The notes under the pieces were generated by a model. It made no database searches. It saw nothing but the letters and a program-made list of their open reading frames with translations, and had not been told where the DNA came from. The position numbers and the translations under genes were made by a program. Positions 29,519-37,975 of a stretch of DNA of 64,000 bases are shown piece by piece. Within the stretch, counting starts at the first letter, position 1; each line of letters opens with the position of its first letter. The stretch lies in contig NZ_JADKPO010000002.1 in NCBI RefSeq assembly GCF_015352445.1, positions 178,303 through 242,302 of the forward strand. Reading direction: 5' to 3'. The stretch comes from Nocardioides agariphilus. Its GTDB lineage: Bacteria; Actinomycetota; Actinomycetes; Propionibacteriales; Nocardioidaceae.

Positions 29519-29894
29519 TCGCGCTGCATCACGTGCAGGTGTCCTGCCCGCCAGGGGGCGAGGATGCCGCGCGGGCGTTCTACGCCGACGCCTCGGGCTC
29601 CTCGAGGTCGAGAAGCCGGCCGACCTACGAGGTCGCGGTGGCGCGTGGTTTCGTGCCTACGACGAGGACGGCGCGGTCGTCGCTGAGCTGCATGTCGGCG
29701 TCGAGGACGGGTTCGCCCCCGCCCGCAAGGCTCATCCGGCGTTCGTGGTCGACGATCTCGGCGCCGTGGCTGCTCGGCTGCGCGAGAGAGGCTTCGAGGT
29801 CGACGAGCGGGAGCGTGAGAGCTTTGCCGGCTTCCTGAGGTTCCACGCCTACGACCCGCACGGCAACCGGGTCGAGGTGCTGGCGGCTCGCTAG
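29515..29894 (+). pseudogene. VOC/glyoxalase family protein, frameshifted
   Basis: The frame opens with MIALHHVQVSCPPGGEDAAR and FYADA, a normal vicinal-oxygen-chelate N-terminus. It then loses one base near 29590-29592. In the next frame homology continues with LGLLEVEKPADLRGRGGAWFRAYD, AHPAFVVDDL and FLRFHAYDPHGNRVEVL to a stop at 29892-29894. Restoring one base gives a complete 126-residue protein with the expected metal-site region. The gene is either newly inactivated or contains a sequencing error. Its start overlaps the tam stop. Confidence 0.8.
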
Positions 29895-30040
29895 ACGAAC
29901 AGGTTGGTGGCCGGTTCGTCGTTGTCGTGGCCCGGGCACCACAGCTCGTCGGGGACCATCGCCTTGATCTCGTCGACGTGGTCGCCGCAGCCGGACCAGG
30001 TGATCTTGCCGCAGGTGCGGCAGCGGACGGGGCTGCACAT
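29891..30040 (-). CDS. Small zinc-ribbon-like protein
   Basis: The 49-aa product begins MCSPVRCRTCGKITWSGCG and continues HVDEIKAMVPDELWCPGH. The CxxC pair plus a second C...CxxH suggest a single zinc-binding ribbon. Proteins of this pattern (CGKxTWxGCGxHV) recur as conserved hypotheticals in Actinobacteria. The function is unknown. ATG 30040 is the first Met in frame. Its stop shares the tetranucleotide CTAG with the convergent VOC gene. Confidence 0.7.
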   Translation of the reverse strand: MCSPVRCRTCGKITWSGCGDHVDEIKAMVPDELWCPGHDNDEPATNLFV

Positions 30041-30082
30041 GGGGCCGAGTGTGCCAGGCAGCCCCGGTGCTAGCGTCGCCCG

Positions 30083-31927
30083 GTGACCGACAGCGGCGTC
30101 TCGGGGACCGTGCGCTCCCTGCTCGACATCCGGCTCTGGGCCGCCTTCGACATCGACGCCGAAGGTCGCGTGCTCGCCGGCAACGACGACCTCGGCAGCC
30201 TCCAGCTCGTCGAGGTGGACCCCGACGGCACCACCACCGCCCTGACCGATCTGCCCTCTCGGTGTGCGGGCCGCTACGTGCCGGGTCGTCGTCAGGTGCT
30301 CGTCGAGCACGACAACGGCGGCGACGAGAAGTGGCAGATCTCGCTGCTGGACCTCACGACACCACTGGGTCGACCCGCGAGGCTCGATGACCTGACGCCG
30401 GTCGTCAGCGATCCCGACCACATGAACGTCCTGTACGACGTCACGTCGGCCTCCCTCATCTACTCGACCAACCGGCGCAACGACGTCGACATGGACATCG
30501 TCGTGCGCGACCTCGACACGGGGCAGGAGTCGGTCGTCTTCGACGACGGCGGCTACGTGATCGGCTCGTCGGTCTCTCACGACGAGCGGTCGGTGGCCGT
30601 CACCCGGCTGTCCCTGGTGCCGGCCTCGACGCTGGTCTCGGTGGCAGGGCCGTCGTCGTCGGTGGCTCTCACCGATGCGGAGGAGCCCGCCAGCCACTTC
30701 GTCGCCGGCTGGGCCGCCGACGACCAGTCCCTGGTGGTGAGCTCCGACCACGCCCAGGAGTTCCACGGTGTCTGGGCGCTCGGGCTCGACGGCTCGTGGC
30801 GGTCACTGGTCACCAGCGACGACCACGACGTGGCCGCGACCTTGTCGCGCGACGGGTCGGCGATGGTCGTCATGCACCACGTCGACGGGGCCGACACGTT
30901 GGCCGTCCACGAGGCCGACGGCACCCACCGGGTCGACGTCGACCTCGGGCCGGTGCATCCGCTCATCGTGCGCTGGTCGGCCGACGGCTCACGGTTCGTG
31001 GTCGCCGCGACCACGCCGACCGACCCGGGGTCGATCCTCAGCGTCGATGCCCACACGGGTGCGGTGACACTGCTGGTCGACGGGCGCGAGAGCATCCCGC
31101 CGGATCTGCGCGAGCGTCTGGTCACCCCGACGGTCCACCGGATCCCCACCCCGGACGGCGAGCAGGTGCCGTGCTTCCGGTTCGCGGCCGCCCCGACGGG
31201 TGACGAGTCAGACGCCGCACTCGCCCGGGCATCCGTGGGGGCCTCGGTGCTGCACATCCACGGCGGACCGGAGTCCGAGGCGGTCCAGATGTACTCCGCG
31301 GTCTGGCAGGCGCTGGCGCTGTGCGGCTTCGAGGTCCTCGTGCCCAACGTGCGCGGATCCTCGGGCTACGGGCGGCGCTGGGTCTCGCTCGACGACGTCG
31401 AGCTGCGACTGGACTCCGTGGCCGACCTGGCCGCCATCCACGACTGGTTGCCGACGGTCGGCCTCGATGCGTCGCGCTCGGCGTTGTGGGGCGGTTCCTA
31501 CGGTGGGTACATGGTGCTGGCCGGCCTCGCGATGCAGCCGGAGCGCTGGGCCGCGGGCGTGGACATCGTCGGCATCTCCTCCCTAGTGACGTTCCTGGAG
31601 AACACCTCGGCCTACCGGCGGGCCTACCGCGAGCGCGAGTACGGCTTCCTCGACCAGCACCGCGAGTTCCTCGAGAAGGCCTCGCCGCTGACCTACCTCG
31701 ACGACCTGGTCGCGCCGCTGTTCGTCATCCATGGCGCCAACGACCCGCGCGTGCCTCTCTCGGAAGCCGAGCAGATCAAGGCCGCCCTCGACGACAAGGG
31801 TGTCGACTGCGAGCTGCGGGTCTACCCCGACGAGGGCCACGGCCTGGCCAAGCGCGCCAACCGGCTCGACGCCTACCCCGACGCGATCGAGTTCCTGGTC
31901 CAGCACCTCTCTGGCTCCGGCGGTTGA
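30083..31927 (+). CDS. S9 family peptidase (prolyl oligopeptidase/acylaminoacyl-peptidase type)
   Basis: The 614-aa cytoplasmic serine peptidase has an N-terminal beta-propeller (about 1-350) and a C-terminal alpha/beta-hydrolase domain. The catalytic triad is visible: Ser in WGGSYGGYM (about residue 472), Asp in IHGANDPRVP (about 554) and His in DEGHGLAK (about 587). No signal peptide is seen. TAGCGT (30071-30076) lies 6 nt before GTG 30083, so the transcript is probably leaderless. Confidence 0.88.
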   Translation: MTDSGVSGTVRSLLDIRLWAAFDIDAEGRVLAGNDDLGSLQLVEVDPDGTTTALTDLPSRCAGRYVPGRRQVLVEHDNGGDEKWQISLLDLTTPLGRPARLDDLTPVVSDPDHMNVLYDVTSASLIYSTNRRNDVDMDIVVRDLDTGQESVVFDDGGYVIGSSVSHDERSVAVTRLSLVPASTLVSVAGPSSSVALTDAEEPASHFVAGWAADDQSLVVSSDHAQEFHGVWALGLDGSWRSLVTSDDHDVAATLSRDGSAMVVMHHVDGADTLAVHEADGTHRVDVDLGPVHPLIVRWSADGSRFVVAATTPTDPGSILSVDAHTGAVTLLVDGRESIPPDLRERLVTPTVHRIPTPDGEQVPCFRFAAAPTGDESDAALARASVGASVLHIHGGPESEAVQMYSAVWQALALCGFEVLVPNVRGSSGYGRRWVSLDDVELRLDSVADLAAIHDWLPTVGLDASRSALWGGSYGGYMVLAGLAMQPERWAAGVDIVGISSLVTFLENTSAYRRAYREREYGFLDQHREFLEKASPLTYLDDLVAPLFVIHGANDPRVPLSEAEQIKAALDDKGVDCELRVYPDEGHGLAKRANRLDAYPDAIEFLVQHLSGSGG

Positions 31928-32030
31928 GGTGGGACCGTCCGTCCTCGGCCCCCGGGGACGCGACCCGGGAAGCATCCGCCAGGGTCGTGCGTTGGCATGA
32001 TGGACCGCGTCACCAACCGAGGAGCACGTC

Positions 32031-32393
32031 ATGGCCACCGTCACCGTCGGTGCGGAGAACTTCACCGACACCATCGAGCAGGACGGCATCGTGCTGCTGG
32101 ACTTCTGGGCCTCCTGGTGCGGCCCGTGCCGGATGTTCGCACCGATCTACGAAGCGGCTTCCGAGGCCAACGACGACATCACCTTCGGCAGCATCAACAC
32201 CGAGGAGGAGCGTGACCTGTCGGGCGTCTTGCAGATCAGCTCGATCCCCACGCTGATGGCGTTCCGCGACGGGATCATGGTCTTCCGCCAGCCCGGTGCG
32301 CTGCCCGCCCCCATGCTCGACCAGCTGATCGACGCCGTCCGCGCGCTCGACATGGACGACGTCCGCGCCAAGGTCGCTGCTCAGGGCGCCTGA
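32031..32393 (+). CDS. Thioredoxin
   Basis: The 120-aa protein has the active site [17 protein letters not shown], the cis-Pro region [13 protein letters not shown] and the canonical thioredoxin fold length. It acts in cytoplasmic disulfide reduction. GAGGAG precedes the ATG. The gene stands alone between the S9 peptidase and miaB. Confidence 0.92.
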   Translation: MATVTVGAENFTDTIEQDGIVLLDFWASWCGPCRMFAPIYEAASEANDDITFGSINTEEERDLSGVLQISSIPTLMAFRDGIMVFRQPGALPAPMLDQLIDAVRALDMDDVRAKVAAQGA

Positions 32394-32448
32394 GGACACG
32401 ACCGGCGATACGCCGGGTCCGGGCCGCTCGCCGTACGCTGTTCCGGCT

Positions 32449-33966
32449 ATGGCGCGCACCTACGAGGTCCGCACCTACGGGTGCCAGATGAACGTCCACG
32501 ACTCCGAGCGGCTGACCGGTCTGCTCGAGGACGCCGGGTACGTCGCCGCGGCCGATGGCTCGACGCCCGACGTCGTGGTGTTCAACACCTGCGCGGTGCG
32601 CGAGAACGCCGACAACAAGCTCTACGGCAACCTGGGTCACCTCGCGCCGGTCAAGGCCAAGACGCCGGGCATGCAGATCGCGGTCGGCGGCTGCCTGGCC
32701 CAGAAGGACCGCGGCGAGATCACCCGCAAGGCGCCGTGGGTCGACGTGGTCTTCGGCACCCACAACATCGGCTCACTGCCGGCGCTGCTGGAGCGGGCTC
32801 GCGTGCAGGAGGAGGCGCAGGTCGAGATCCTCGAGTCGCTCGAGGTCTTCCCCTCAACGCTGCCCACCCGGCGGGAATCGGCGTACGCCGCCTGGGTCTC
32901 GGTCTCGGTCGGCTGCAACAACACCTGCACCTTCTGCATCGTCCCGGCCCTGCGTGGCAAGGAGATGGACCGCCGGCCGGGCGACATCCTGGCCGAGGTG
33001 CGCGCGCTGGTCGCTGAGGGCGTCAGCGAGGTCACCTTGCTGGGGCAGAACGTCAACGCCTACGGCGTGGAGTTCGGCGACCGCCAGGCCTTCTCGAAGC
33101 TGCTGCGCGCCTGCGGCGAGGTCGAGGGCCTGGAGCGGGTGCGGTTCACGAGCCCTCACCCGGCCGAGTTCACCGACGACGTGATCGCGGCCATGGCCGA
33201 GACCGCCAACGTGATGCCGCAGCTGCACATGCCGCTGCAGTCCGGCTCCGACCGCGTCCTCCGGGCCATGCGTCGCTCCTACCGCCGCGAGAGGTACCTC
33301 GGCATCATCGACCGCGTCCGAGCCGCCATGCCAGATGCCGCGATCACCACCGACATCATCGTGGGCTTCCCCGGCGAGACCGAGGAGGACTTCCTGCAGA
33401 CCATGGAGGTCGTCGCGGCGGCTCGCTTCTCGGGTGCCTTCACCTTCCAGTACTCCATCCGGCCCGGCACACCGGCCGCGACCATGCCCGACCAGGTCCC
33501 GGCCGACGTCGTAGGCCACCGCTACGAGCGCCTCGTCGAGCTGGTCAACGACATCGCCTGGGACGAGAACAAGCGACTCGTGGGCCGCACCGTCGAGCTG
33601 ATGGTCGCCGAGGGCGAGGGCCGCAAGGATGCCGCCACCCACCGGCTCTCCGGGCGAGGACCCGACAACCGGCTCGTGCACTTCGACCCCGTGGTCTCGA
33701 CACGCTCGACCACCGCTGGCCCGACCACCGCTGGCCCGACCACCGCTGGCCCGACCACCGATGGCTCGGCCGACACGGCACCGATCCGCCCCGGCGACAT
33801 GGTGACCGTCGAGATCACCCGGGCCGCTCCTCACCACCTCGTGGCCGACGGCGGGGTGCTGGCCGTTCGGCGTACTCGTTCGGGCGATGCCTGGCAGGCG
33901 CGTACGGCGGCTCCGGCCGCCCCCGTCGTCGGCTTGGGGATGCCGAAAGTGGGCGCTCCCGCCTAG
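32449..33966 (+). CDS. miaB: tRNA-2-methylthio-N(6)-dimethylallyladenosine synthase
   Basis: The 505-aa methylthiotransferase adds a methylthio group to i6A37 of tRNA. The N-terminal domain binds one 4Fe-4S cluster ([21 protein letters not shown]). The radical SAM site is [10 protein letters not shown]. The C-terminal TRAM region starts near residue 390. An unusual Thr/Gly/Pro tandem repeat (TTAGP x3) interrupts the TRAM region at about residues 421-440; it derives from 15-bp DNA repeats. TACGCT lies 9 nt before the ATG, so it is possibly leaderless. The enzyme's substrate is made by MiaA, encoded 3 kb downstream. Confidence 0.93.
   Translation: MARTYEVRTYGCQMNVHDSERLTGLLEDAGYVAAADGSTPDVVVFNTCAVRENADNKLYGNLGHLAPVKAKTPGMQIAVGGCLAQKDRGEITRKAPWVDVVFGTHNIGSLPALLERARVQEEAQVEILESLEVFPSTLPTRRESAYAAWVSVSVGCNNTCTFCIVPALRGKEMDRRPGDILAEVRALVAEGVSEVTLLGQNVNAYGVEFGDRQAFSKLLRACGEVEGLERVRFTSPHPAEFTDDVIAAMAETANVMPQLHMPLQSGSDRVLRAMRRSYRRERYLGIIDRVRAAMPDAAITTDIIVGFPGETEEDFLQTMEVVAAARFSGAFTFQYSIRPGTPAATMPDQVPADVVGHRYERLVELVNDIAWDENKRLVGRTVELMVAEGEGRKDAATHRLSGRGPDNRLVHFDPVVSTRSTTAGPTTAGPTTAGPTTDGSADTAPIRPGDMVTVEITRAAPHHLVADGGVLAVRRTRSGDAWQARTAAPAAPVVGLGMPKVGAPA
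33708..33767 (+). repeat. Four 15-bp tandem repeats inside miaB
   Basis: The unit GACCACCGCTGGCCC occurs three times exactly and once with two changes (33753-33767). Every unit adds five residues without a frameshift. Just before it (33692-33713) lies GTGGTCTCGACACGCTCGAC followed by CACC, an inverted repeat resembling the dispersed extragenic elements of this region. Confidence 0.85.
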
Positions 33967-34217
33967 TCGTCGCGGGGGTCCTTCGACGGGTAGCCCGCCT
34001 TGGGCTCGATGCCCTCCGGGTTGGTCTCCTCGTTGCCGGGACGCTGCTCGGGAGGCCCGTCATCGCCGTCCGGCCGGTCGACGGAGGTGTCGCGGACGCC
34101 GTCGGTGGTGTGCTGGTCGGGTCCGGTCGGGCCCGTACGTTCGCTGCTGACGCCCATGTCGCCTTCGGCGCGGTGCTTGCCCGCCGATCCGGGCGTGGAG
34201 TCCTGGAGGTCGCTCAT
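33963..34217 (-). CDS. Small acidic, probably disordered protein
   Basis: About 84 residues are rich in Asp, Glu, Gly and Pro ([20 protein letters not shown] ... [11 protein letters not shown]), with no membrane segment or cysteine. ATG 34217 or the adjacent ATG 34220 starts it. The longer frame upstream runs into a dispersed repeat. Its stop shares CTAG with the convergent miaB stop. The function is unknown. Similar low-complexity small proteins are encoded at 36525-36910. Confidence 0.55.
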   Translation of the reverse strand: MSDLQDSTPGSAGKHRAEGDMGVSSERTGPTGPDQHTTDGVRDTSVDRPDGDDGPPEQRPGNEETNPEGIEPKAGYPSKDPRDD

Positions 34218-34240
34218 CATCGTGCGGTACCCAGGATCTT

Positions 34241-34275
34241 GGTTTCGAGGCTCGCTGCGCTCGCACCTCAACCAG
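34241..34275. repeat. Dispersed hairpin repeat, copy 1
   Basis: The segment starts GGTTTCGAGGCTCGCTGCGC and ends ACCTCAACCAGCG. GGTTTCGAGG and CCTCAACC are imperfect inverted arms around a Ser/Arg-codon-like GCTCGCTGCGCTCGC core. Related elements occur at 36495, 37003 and 38825. Confidence 0.65.
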
Positions 34276-34286
34276 CGATCCACCGT

Positions 34287-34712
34287 TCAGAAGCCGAAGG
34301 TGGAGTAGGGCTCGATGCCCTCGGTCAGGCCGCGCAGGACCACGAGCTCGTGCGGGACGACGGGATCCGGCAACGCCGACAAGGGGAACCACCCCATGGC
34401 CGCCGACTTGTGGGGCTCGACGATGCGCGGCTCGCCGGACCACGAGCGGCAGGTGAAGAAGAAGTCGATGCGCTCGTCGATGGGCGCGCCGCCCTGCGTG
34501 CGCTGCATGGCGGTCACGAACTCCAGCTCGAGGTCTGACAGCCCGACCTCCTCGAGGGCCTCGCGCCGAGCGGCGTCGTAGGCCGTCTCGCCCTGCTCGA
34601 CGTGCCCGGCTGCTGCGGCAGCCCAGTGGTCGTCCATGAAGCCGGTGTTGTGGCGTAGCTGGAGCAGGACGTGGTCCTCGCGCAGGAAGAACACATAGGC
34701 AGCGGGCACCAC
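34287..34712 (-). CDS. Nudix hydrolase
   Basis: The 141-aa pyrophosphohydrolase has a complete Nudix box, GHVEQGETAYDAARREALEEVGL, near residue 36, with the GX5EX7REXXEEXG spacing intact. The substrate is unknown (nucleoside diphosphate derivative). The start is one of two adjacent GTG codons at 34712; there is no upstream ATG in frame. It lies 38 bp downstream of the MT0933-like gene on the same strand and may be co-transcribed with it. Confidence 0.85.
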   Translation of the reverse strand: MVPAAYVFFLREDHVLLQLRHNTGFMDDHWAAAAAGHVEQGETAYDAARREALEEVGLSDLELEFVTAMQRTQGGAPIDERIDFFFTCRSWSGEPRIVEPHKSAAMGWFPLSALPDPVVPHELVVLRGLTEGIEPYSTFGF

Positions 34713-34750
34713 GACGAACCTGCCGATGGTGCCCGCTGGACGAGGCTTGC

Positions 34751-34939
34751 TCAGTGGGTGTCTCCCGACCCCGTCTTGTCCTGCAGGAAGTCTTGTGCCT
34801 TGTCGACCTGGCCGGCGTACTTGTCACCGGTCTTGTCGTCGAGGAGGTCGCCGCCCTTCTCGATGGCGTCGTCCACCTTCTCGTCGTTGTCGTCGATGAG
34901 GTCTTTGGCCTTGTCGACTGCGTCATCGAGGAAACCCAT
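34751..34939 (-). CDS. MT0933-like (Rv0909-type) antitoxin family protein
   Basis: The 62-aa acidic helical protein begins MGFLDDAVDKAKDLIDDNDE and contains KYAGQVDKAQDFLQDKTG, the pattern of the MT0933-like antitoxin family. ATG 34939 follows GAGGG and fits the family start better than the longer frame. No toxin gene (for example an Rv0910-like START protein) is adjacent; the neighbour is a Nudix gene. It may be a general stress-type protein and not part of a toxin-antitoxin pair. Confidence 0.7.
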   Translation of the reverse strand: MGFLDDAVDKAKDLIDDNDEKVDDAIEKGGDLLDDKTGDKYAGQVDKAQDFLQDKTGSGDTH

Positions 34940-35116
34940 GGGTTCGCCCTCTCGTGCGGTGGCCCCGATGGCCACGTCCCGGCCAGCCTAGTGGCGCCAG
35001 AAGTCCTCGACACCCTGCTGCAACCTGGGTGCACAGTCGCCCGTGTTAGAGGGTGACCACGCACGACCGTGGGCACGACCGTGGGCAGGACAGTGAGAAC
35101 CGAGGAGGGTGGGAAG

Positions 35117-35620
35117 GTGCGAGACGCCAACGCGTACGACGACTTCTACCGGTCGACGTCACCGCGGCTGCTCCGCTACTGCTACGCCCTCACCGGCGAG
35201 CTCGGGGAAGCACAAGACGTTGCGCAGGAGACCTACCTGCGGGCCTGGCGACACTGGCGCGAGGTCTCGGCGCACCCGGCGCCCGAGGCCTGGCTGCGGC
35301 TGACGGCGTCGCGACTGGCGACCGACCGCTGGCGCCGGCTAGCCGGTCTGCGACGCGCCGTGACCCGCACGGGCCAGCCCGCCCCCGCCGACCCGCCCAG
35401 CGAGGACGTGGTCGCGCTGACCGCCGCGCTCAGGCAGATCCCGGCTGACCAGCGACGCGCACTGGCGATGCACTACCTGCTCGACCTGCCCGTGAGCGAG
35501 ATCGCGCTCGAGCTCGAGGTGCCGGTCGGCACCGTGAAGTCCTGGCTGTCGCGTGGTCGCACAGCGCTCGCCGCCCAGCTGGCGGGTCCCGACGACTCAG
35601 CCGAAGTGAGAGGTGCCTGA
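35117..35620 (+). CDS. Sigma-70 family (ECF-type) RNA polymerase sigma factor
   Basis: The 167-aa sigma factor has region 2 (YDDFYRSTSPRLLRYCYALTGELGEAQDVAQETYLRAWRHW) and region 4 (LRQIPADQRRALAMHYLLDLPVSEIALELEVPVGTVKSWLSRGRTAL). GTG 35117 follows GGAGGG; upstream in-frame starts are possible. The stop overlaps the next ATG by 1 nt, so the membrane protein downstream is likely its regulator. Confidence 0.87.
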   Translation: MRDANAYDDFYRSTSPRLLRYCYALTGELGEAQDVAQETYLRAWRHWREVSAHPAPEAWLRLTASRLATDRWRRLAGLRRAVTRTGQPAPADPPSEDVVALTAALRQIPADQRRALAMHYLLDLPVSEIALELEVPVGTVKSWLSRGRTALAAQLAGPDDSAEVRGA

Positions 35621-36483
35621 TGGTGCACGAGCCTGATGAGCGCGCCCTGTTCCGCAGCCTGGGCGACGACGCCCACCGTGCGCACCTGCCCGAGCCGGGC
35701 GAGCTGCGCCGCCGCAGCGACCGGCGTACGGCGGTGCGTGCGGCCGTCGGCACCGTGGCGGCCGTCGTCGCGGTTGCCGGTATCGCCGTCACCGCCAACG
35801 GTCTGACCAGAAGTGCGGGGCTCGAGCCCGTGGGCACGCCCACGGTCAGCCCGACGGTCTCCGAGACGATCCACTCGAGTCCGCCGCCGGAGGTGATCTC
35901 GGCGCAGGCCTGGCTGGGCAAGGACGACCTGGGCTTCGCCCTGGGGGGCCGCGACACCGCCGACGTGCTCGCGCCGTGCGGACGCTCGCCGCTGGTGTCG
36001 GACCAGTTCGATGGCTCCCCGCACTCGGAGGCCACGAGGCTGGGGAACTACCACTCTCCGGGCACTCCAGCCGTCAATACTCCCGACGGCACCATCGCCC
36101 AGACCATCGTCGTGATGGGCAGCGAGAAGGATGCCGCCGCGCTCTGGTTCCTCATGCAGGAGGCCGTCAAGGACTGCCCCGAGGAGTCCGAGCTCGAGAG
36201 CGGTGCCGTCCGCTACTCCCTGGAGGAGCCGCCGACTGCGACCTCCGGCGCCCGGGCCGACCGCGCCATGCTGATCAAGGTCTCGACGTCCTTCGAGTAC
36301 CTCTTCGGCTCGCCGCCGGACTCTGGACCGGCCTACATCGACTCCTACGTGGTGGTCGTGCAGGTCGGTGACGCCGTGACGTTCCTGGAGCTGCGTGGCT
36401 GGGAGGCCAGCACGACGCATCTCGCGGACGTCGAGCGCCTGACGAGGCTGGCGACCGCGAGGTTGCTCGACTGGCGAGCCTGA
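35620..36483 (+). CDS. Single-pass membrane protein, putative anti-sigma factor
   Basis: The 287-aa product has a cytoplasmic N-terminus of about 35 residues (MVHEPDERALFRSLGDDAHR), one membrane helix at about 40-62 (VGTVAAVVAVAGIAVTA) and a 225-residue extracytoplasmic domain. There is no zinc-binding HxxxCxxC anti-sigma motif. Translational coupling to the sigma gene and topology suggest that it restrains the sigma factor in response to an outside signal. This is inferred from context, since the domain itself is not recognised. Confidence 0.65.
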   Translation: MVHEPDERALFRSLGDDAHRAHLPEPGELRRRSDRRTAVRAAVGTVAAVVAVAGIAVTANGLTRSAGLEPVGTPTVSPTVSETIHSSPPPEVISAQAWLGKDDLGFALGGRDTADVLAPCGRSPLVSDQFDGSPHSEATRLGNYHSPGTPAVNTPDGTIAQTIVVMGSEKDAAALWFLMQEAVKDCPEESELESGAVRYSLEEPPTATSGARADRAMLIKVSTSFEYLFGSPPDSGPAYIDSYVVVVQVGDAVTFLELRGWEASTTHLADVERLTRLATARLLDWRA

Positions 36484-36494
36484 GTTGCCCACCG

Positions 36495-36535
36495 GGTTTC
36501 GAGACGGGCGCCAGAGCGCCCTCCTCAACCAGCGG
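36495..36535. repeat. Dispersed hairpin repeat, copy 2
   Basis: GGTTTCGAGACGGGCGCC and GGGCGCC-like/GCGCCCTCCTCAACC pair across the element. The outer ends match copies 1 and 3. It separates the putative anti-sigma gene from the convergent small protein gene and may act as a terminator. Confidence 0.6.
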
Positions 36536-36752
36536 TCTCGGGCTCCTGGGACTTGTCGTCAGGCTCGCTGACCTCGGGCACGCGGTCGTCGGCGAGCGCC
36601 GTCAGGGGGTTCTTGTCCGGCGGCAGGTCGACGCCCATCGGACCGTCGGGTATCTCGCCGTACTTCGCCTGGTTGCTCAGTGCGTCGGCGCCCCCCGGGA
36701 AGCGCTCGGGCTCCTCGACCTGAGGCGTGGGCATGTCGCCGACGTCGATCAC
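36525..36752 (-). CDS. Small acidic protein of unknown function
   Basis: The 75-residue product is rich in Asp, Glu and Pro (VEEPERFPGGADALSNQAKY, DGPMGVDLPPDKNPLTALAD). It has no cysteine, membrane helix or known domain. GTG 36752 overlaps the stop of the upstream small gene (GTGA), which supports real translation of both as a pair. ATG 36734 is an alternative start. The stop lies in the edge of a dispersed repeat. Confidence 0.5.
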   Translation of the reverse strand: MIDVGDMPTPQVEEPERFPGGADALSNQAKYGEIPDGPMGVDLPPDKNPLTALADDRVPEVSEPDDKSQEPETAG

Positions 36753-36910
36753 GGCCGGACCTCCGGCTGGGTCTCTGGCTCTGGGTCCGCGAAGGGCCGC
36801 TCGCCAGGGTCGCCCGAAGGCACGACCTCGGGGTTGGGGTGGCCGGGCACGATCGGCTCGTCCGGCCGCGGCTGGCTCGGGTCGTGCTCTGGTGCTGGTG
36901 TCGTCGTCAT
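36749..36910 (-). CDS. Small proline/acid-rich peptide of unknown function
   Basis: The 53-residue product starts MTTTPAPEHDPSQPRPDEPI and continues with Pro, Glu and Asp to the end. It is probably disordered. The stop overlaps the start of the next small gene by 4 nt, so the two form a two-gene unit. No homology is recognised and expression is uncertain. Confidence 0.45.
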   Translation of the reverse strand: MTTTPAPEHDPSQPRPDEPIVPGHPNPEVVPSGDPGERPFADPEPETQPEVRP

Positions 36911-37002
36911 TGGTTGATCACTCCCTCTGCCTTCCACCAAACCAGCCACGGCGACAGGTTCAACCACCTCCCGGGGTGAAGACTGTTGCTCGTGTCGGAC
37001 GA

Positions 37003-37045
37003 GGTGGTGTCGAGACGGTCGCCGGGTGACCTCCTCAACCAACGG
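37003..37045. repeat. Dispersed hairpin repeat, copy 3, next to the miaA start
   Basis: GGTGGTGTCGAGACGGTCGC and ACCTCCTCAACCAACGG resemble copies 1 and 2. The element lies immediately before GTG 37046 of miaA. It either precedes the gene or, if translation begins upstream, encodes its first residues. Confidence 0.5.
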
Positions 37046-37975
37046 GTGGAGCCACCGATCGTGGCCGTGGTCGGCGCCACGGCTTCGGGCAAGAGTGAGC
37101 TGGCCCTGGACCTGGCTGAGGCGCTCGGGGGCGAGATCGTCAACACCGACGCGATGGCTGTCTACCGGGGGATGGATGTCGGTACGGCGAAGACGCCCGT
37201 CGCCGAGCGGCGTGGGATCGCGCACCACCTGCTGGACTACCTCGGTGTCAAGGAGCCGTTGACGGTCGCGCAGTTCCAGCAGGACGCCCGCGCCGTCATC
37301 GCCGAGGTTCGGTCGCGAGGGCGGGTGCCCGTGCTGGTCGGCGGGTCTGCCCTCTACACCCGGGCGGTGCTCGACCGGTTCAAGTTCCCCGGCACCGACG
37401 AGGAGGTGCGCGGCCGCCTCGAGGCCGAGCTGGCGGCGGTCGGCCCAGCAACGCTGCACGAGCGCCTCGGCCGGCTCGACCCCGAGGCCGCCACCAACAT
37501 CCGGCCCGACAACGGCCGCCGCATCGTGCGCGCCCTCGAGGTCGTCGAGCTGACGGGCCGGCCCTTCTCCGCGACGTTGCCGAAGCTGGAGTACCTCGAC
37601 GCGCACACCGTGCAGATCGGGGTCGACATCGACCGACCAGCCCTGCACGAGCGGATCGGACAACGCGTCGACGCCATGTTTGCCGACGGTCTCGTCGACG
37701 AGGTCGAGCGGCTGATCGGAGAGGGCCTGCGTGAGGGACGCACGGCTGCCGTGGCCATCGGCTACCGCGAGGTCGCGGCGTACCTCGACGGCGAGCTGTC
37801 CCTCGACGAGGCGAGGGAGCGGACCGTGGTGGCGACCCGCAGGTTCGCCCGGCGGCAGGACTCCTGGTTCCGCAAGGATCCGCGCATCGTCTGGGTGAGG
37901 TACGACGACCCTCGACGCGTCGAGCAGGCTCTTGCCGCCGTGGGACCATGGGCAGGTGGGCCAGGCCGCCAGTGA
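37046..37975 (+). CDS. miaA: tRNA dimethylallyltransferase
   Basis: The roughly 309-aa enzyme transfers a dimethylallyl group to A37 of tRNAs reading UNN codons. P-loop VGATASGKSELALDLAEALG, DAMAVYRGMDVGTAK, the tRNA-binding region VGGSALYTRAVLDRF and RRFARRQDSWFRKDPRIVW are typical. GTG 37046 is chosen because the upstream codons fall in a dispersed repeat; GTG 36992 and TTG 36986 are alternatives. It overlaps dapF. MiaB, encoded upstream, modifies its product. Confidence 0.9.
   Translation: MEPPIVAVVGATASGKSELALDLAEALGGEIVNTDAMAVYRGMDVGTAKTPVAERRGIAHHLLDYLGVKEPLTVAQFQQDARAVIAEVRSRGRVPVLVGGSALYTRAVLDRFKFPGTDEEVRGRLEAELAAVGPATLHERLGRLDPEAATNIRPDNGRRIVRALEVVELTGRPFSATLPKLEYLDAHTVQIGVDIDRPALHERIGQRVDAMFADGLVDEVERLIGEGLREGRTAAVAIGYREVAAYLDGELSLDEARERTVVATRRFARRQDSWFRKDPRIVWVRYDDPRRVEQALAAVGPWAGGPGRQ

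Noticed and set aside
34287-34939. Toxin-antitoxin module formed by the MT0933-like and Nudix genes
   Set aside because: The Nudix protein has an intact hydrolase motif and no toxin-like features. The MT0933-like family is often found without a toxin.
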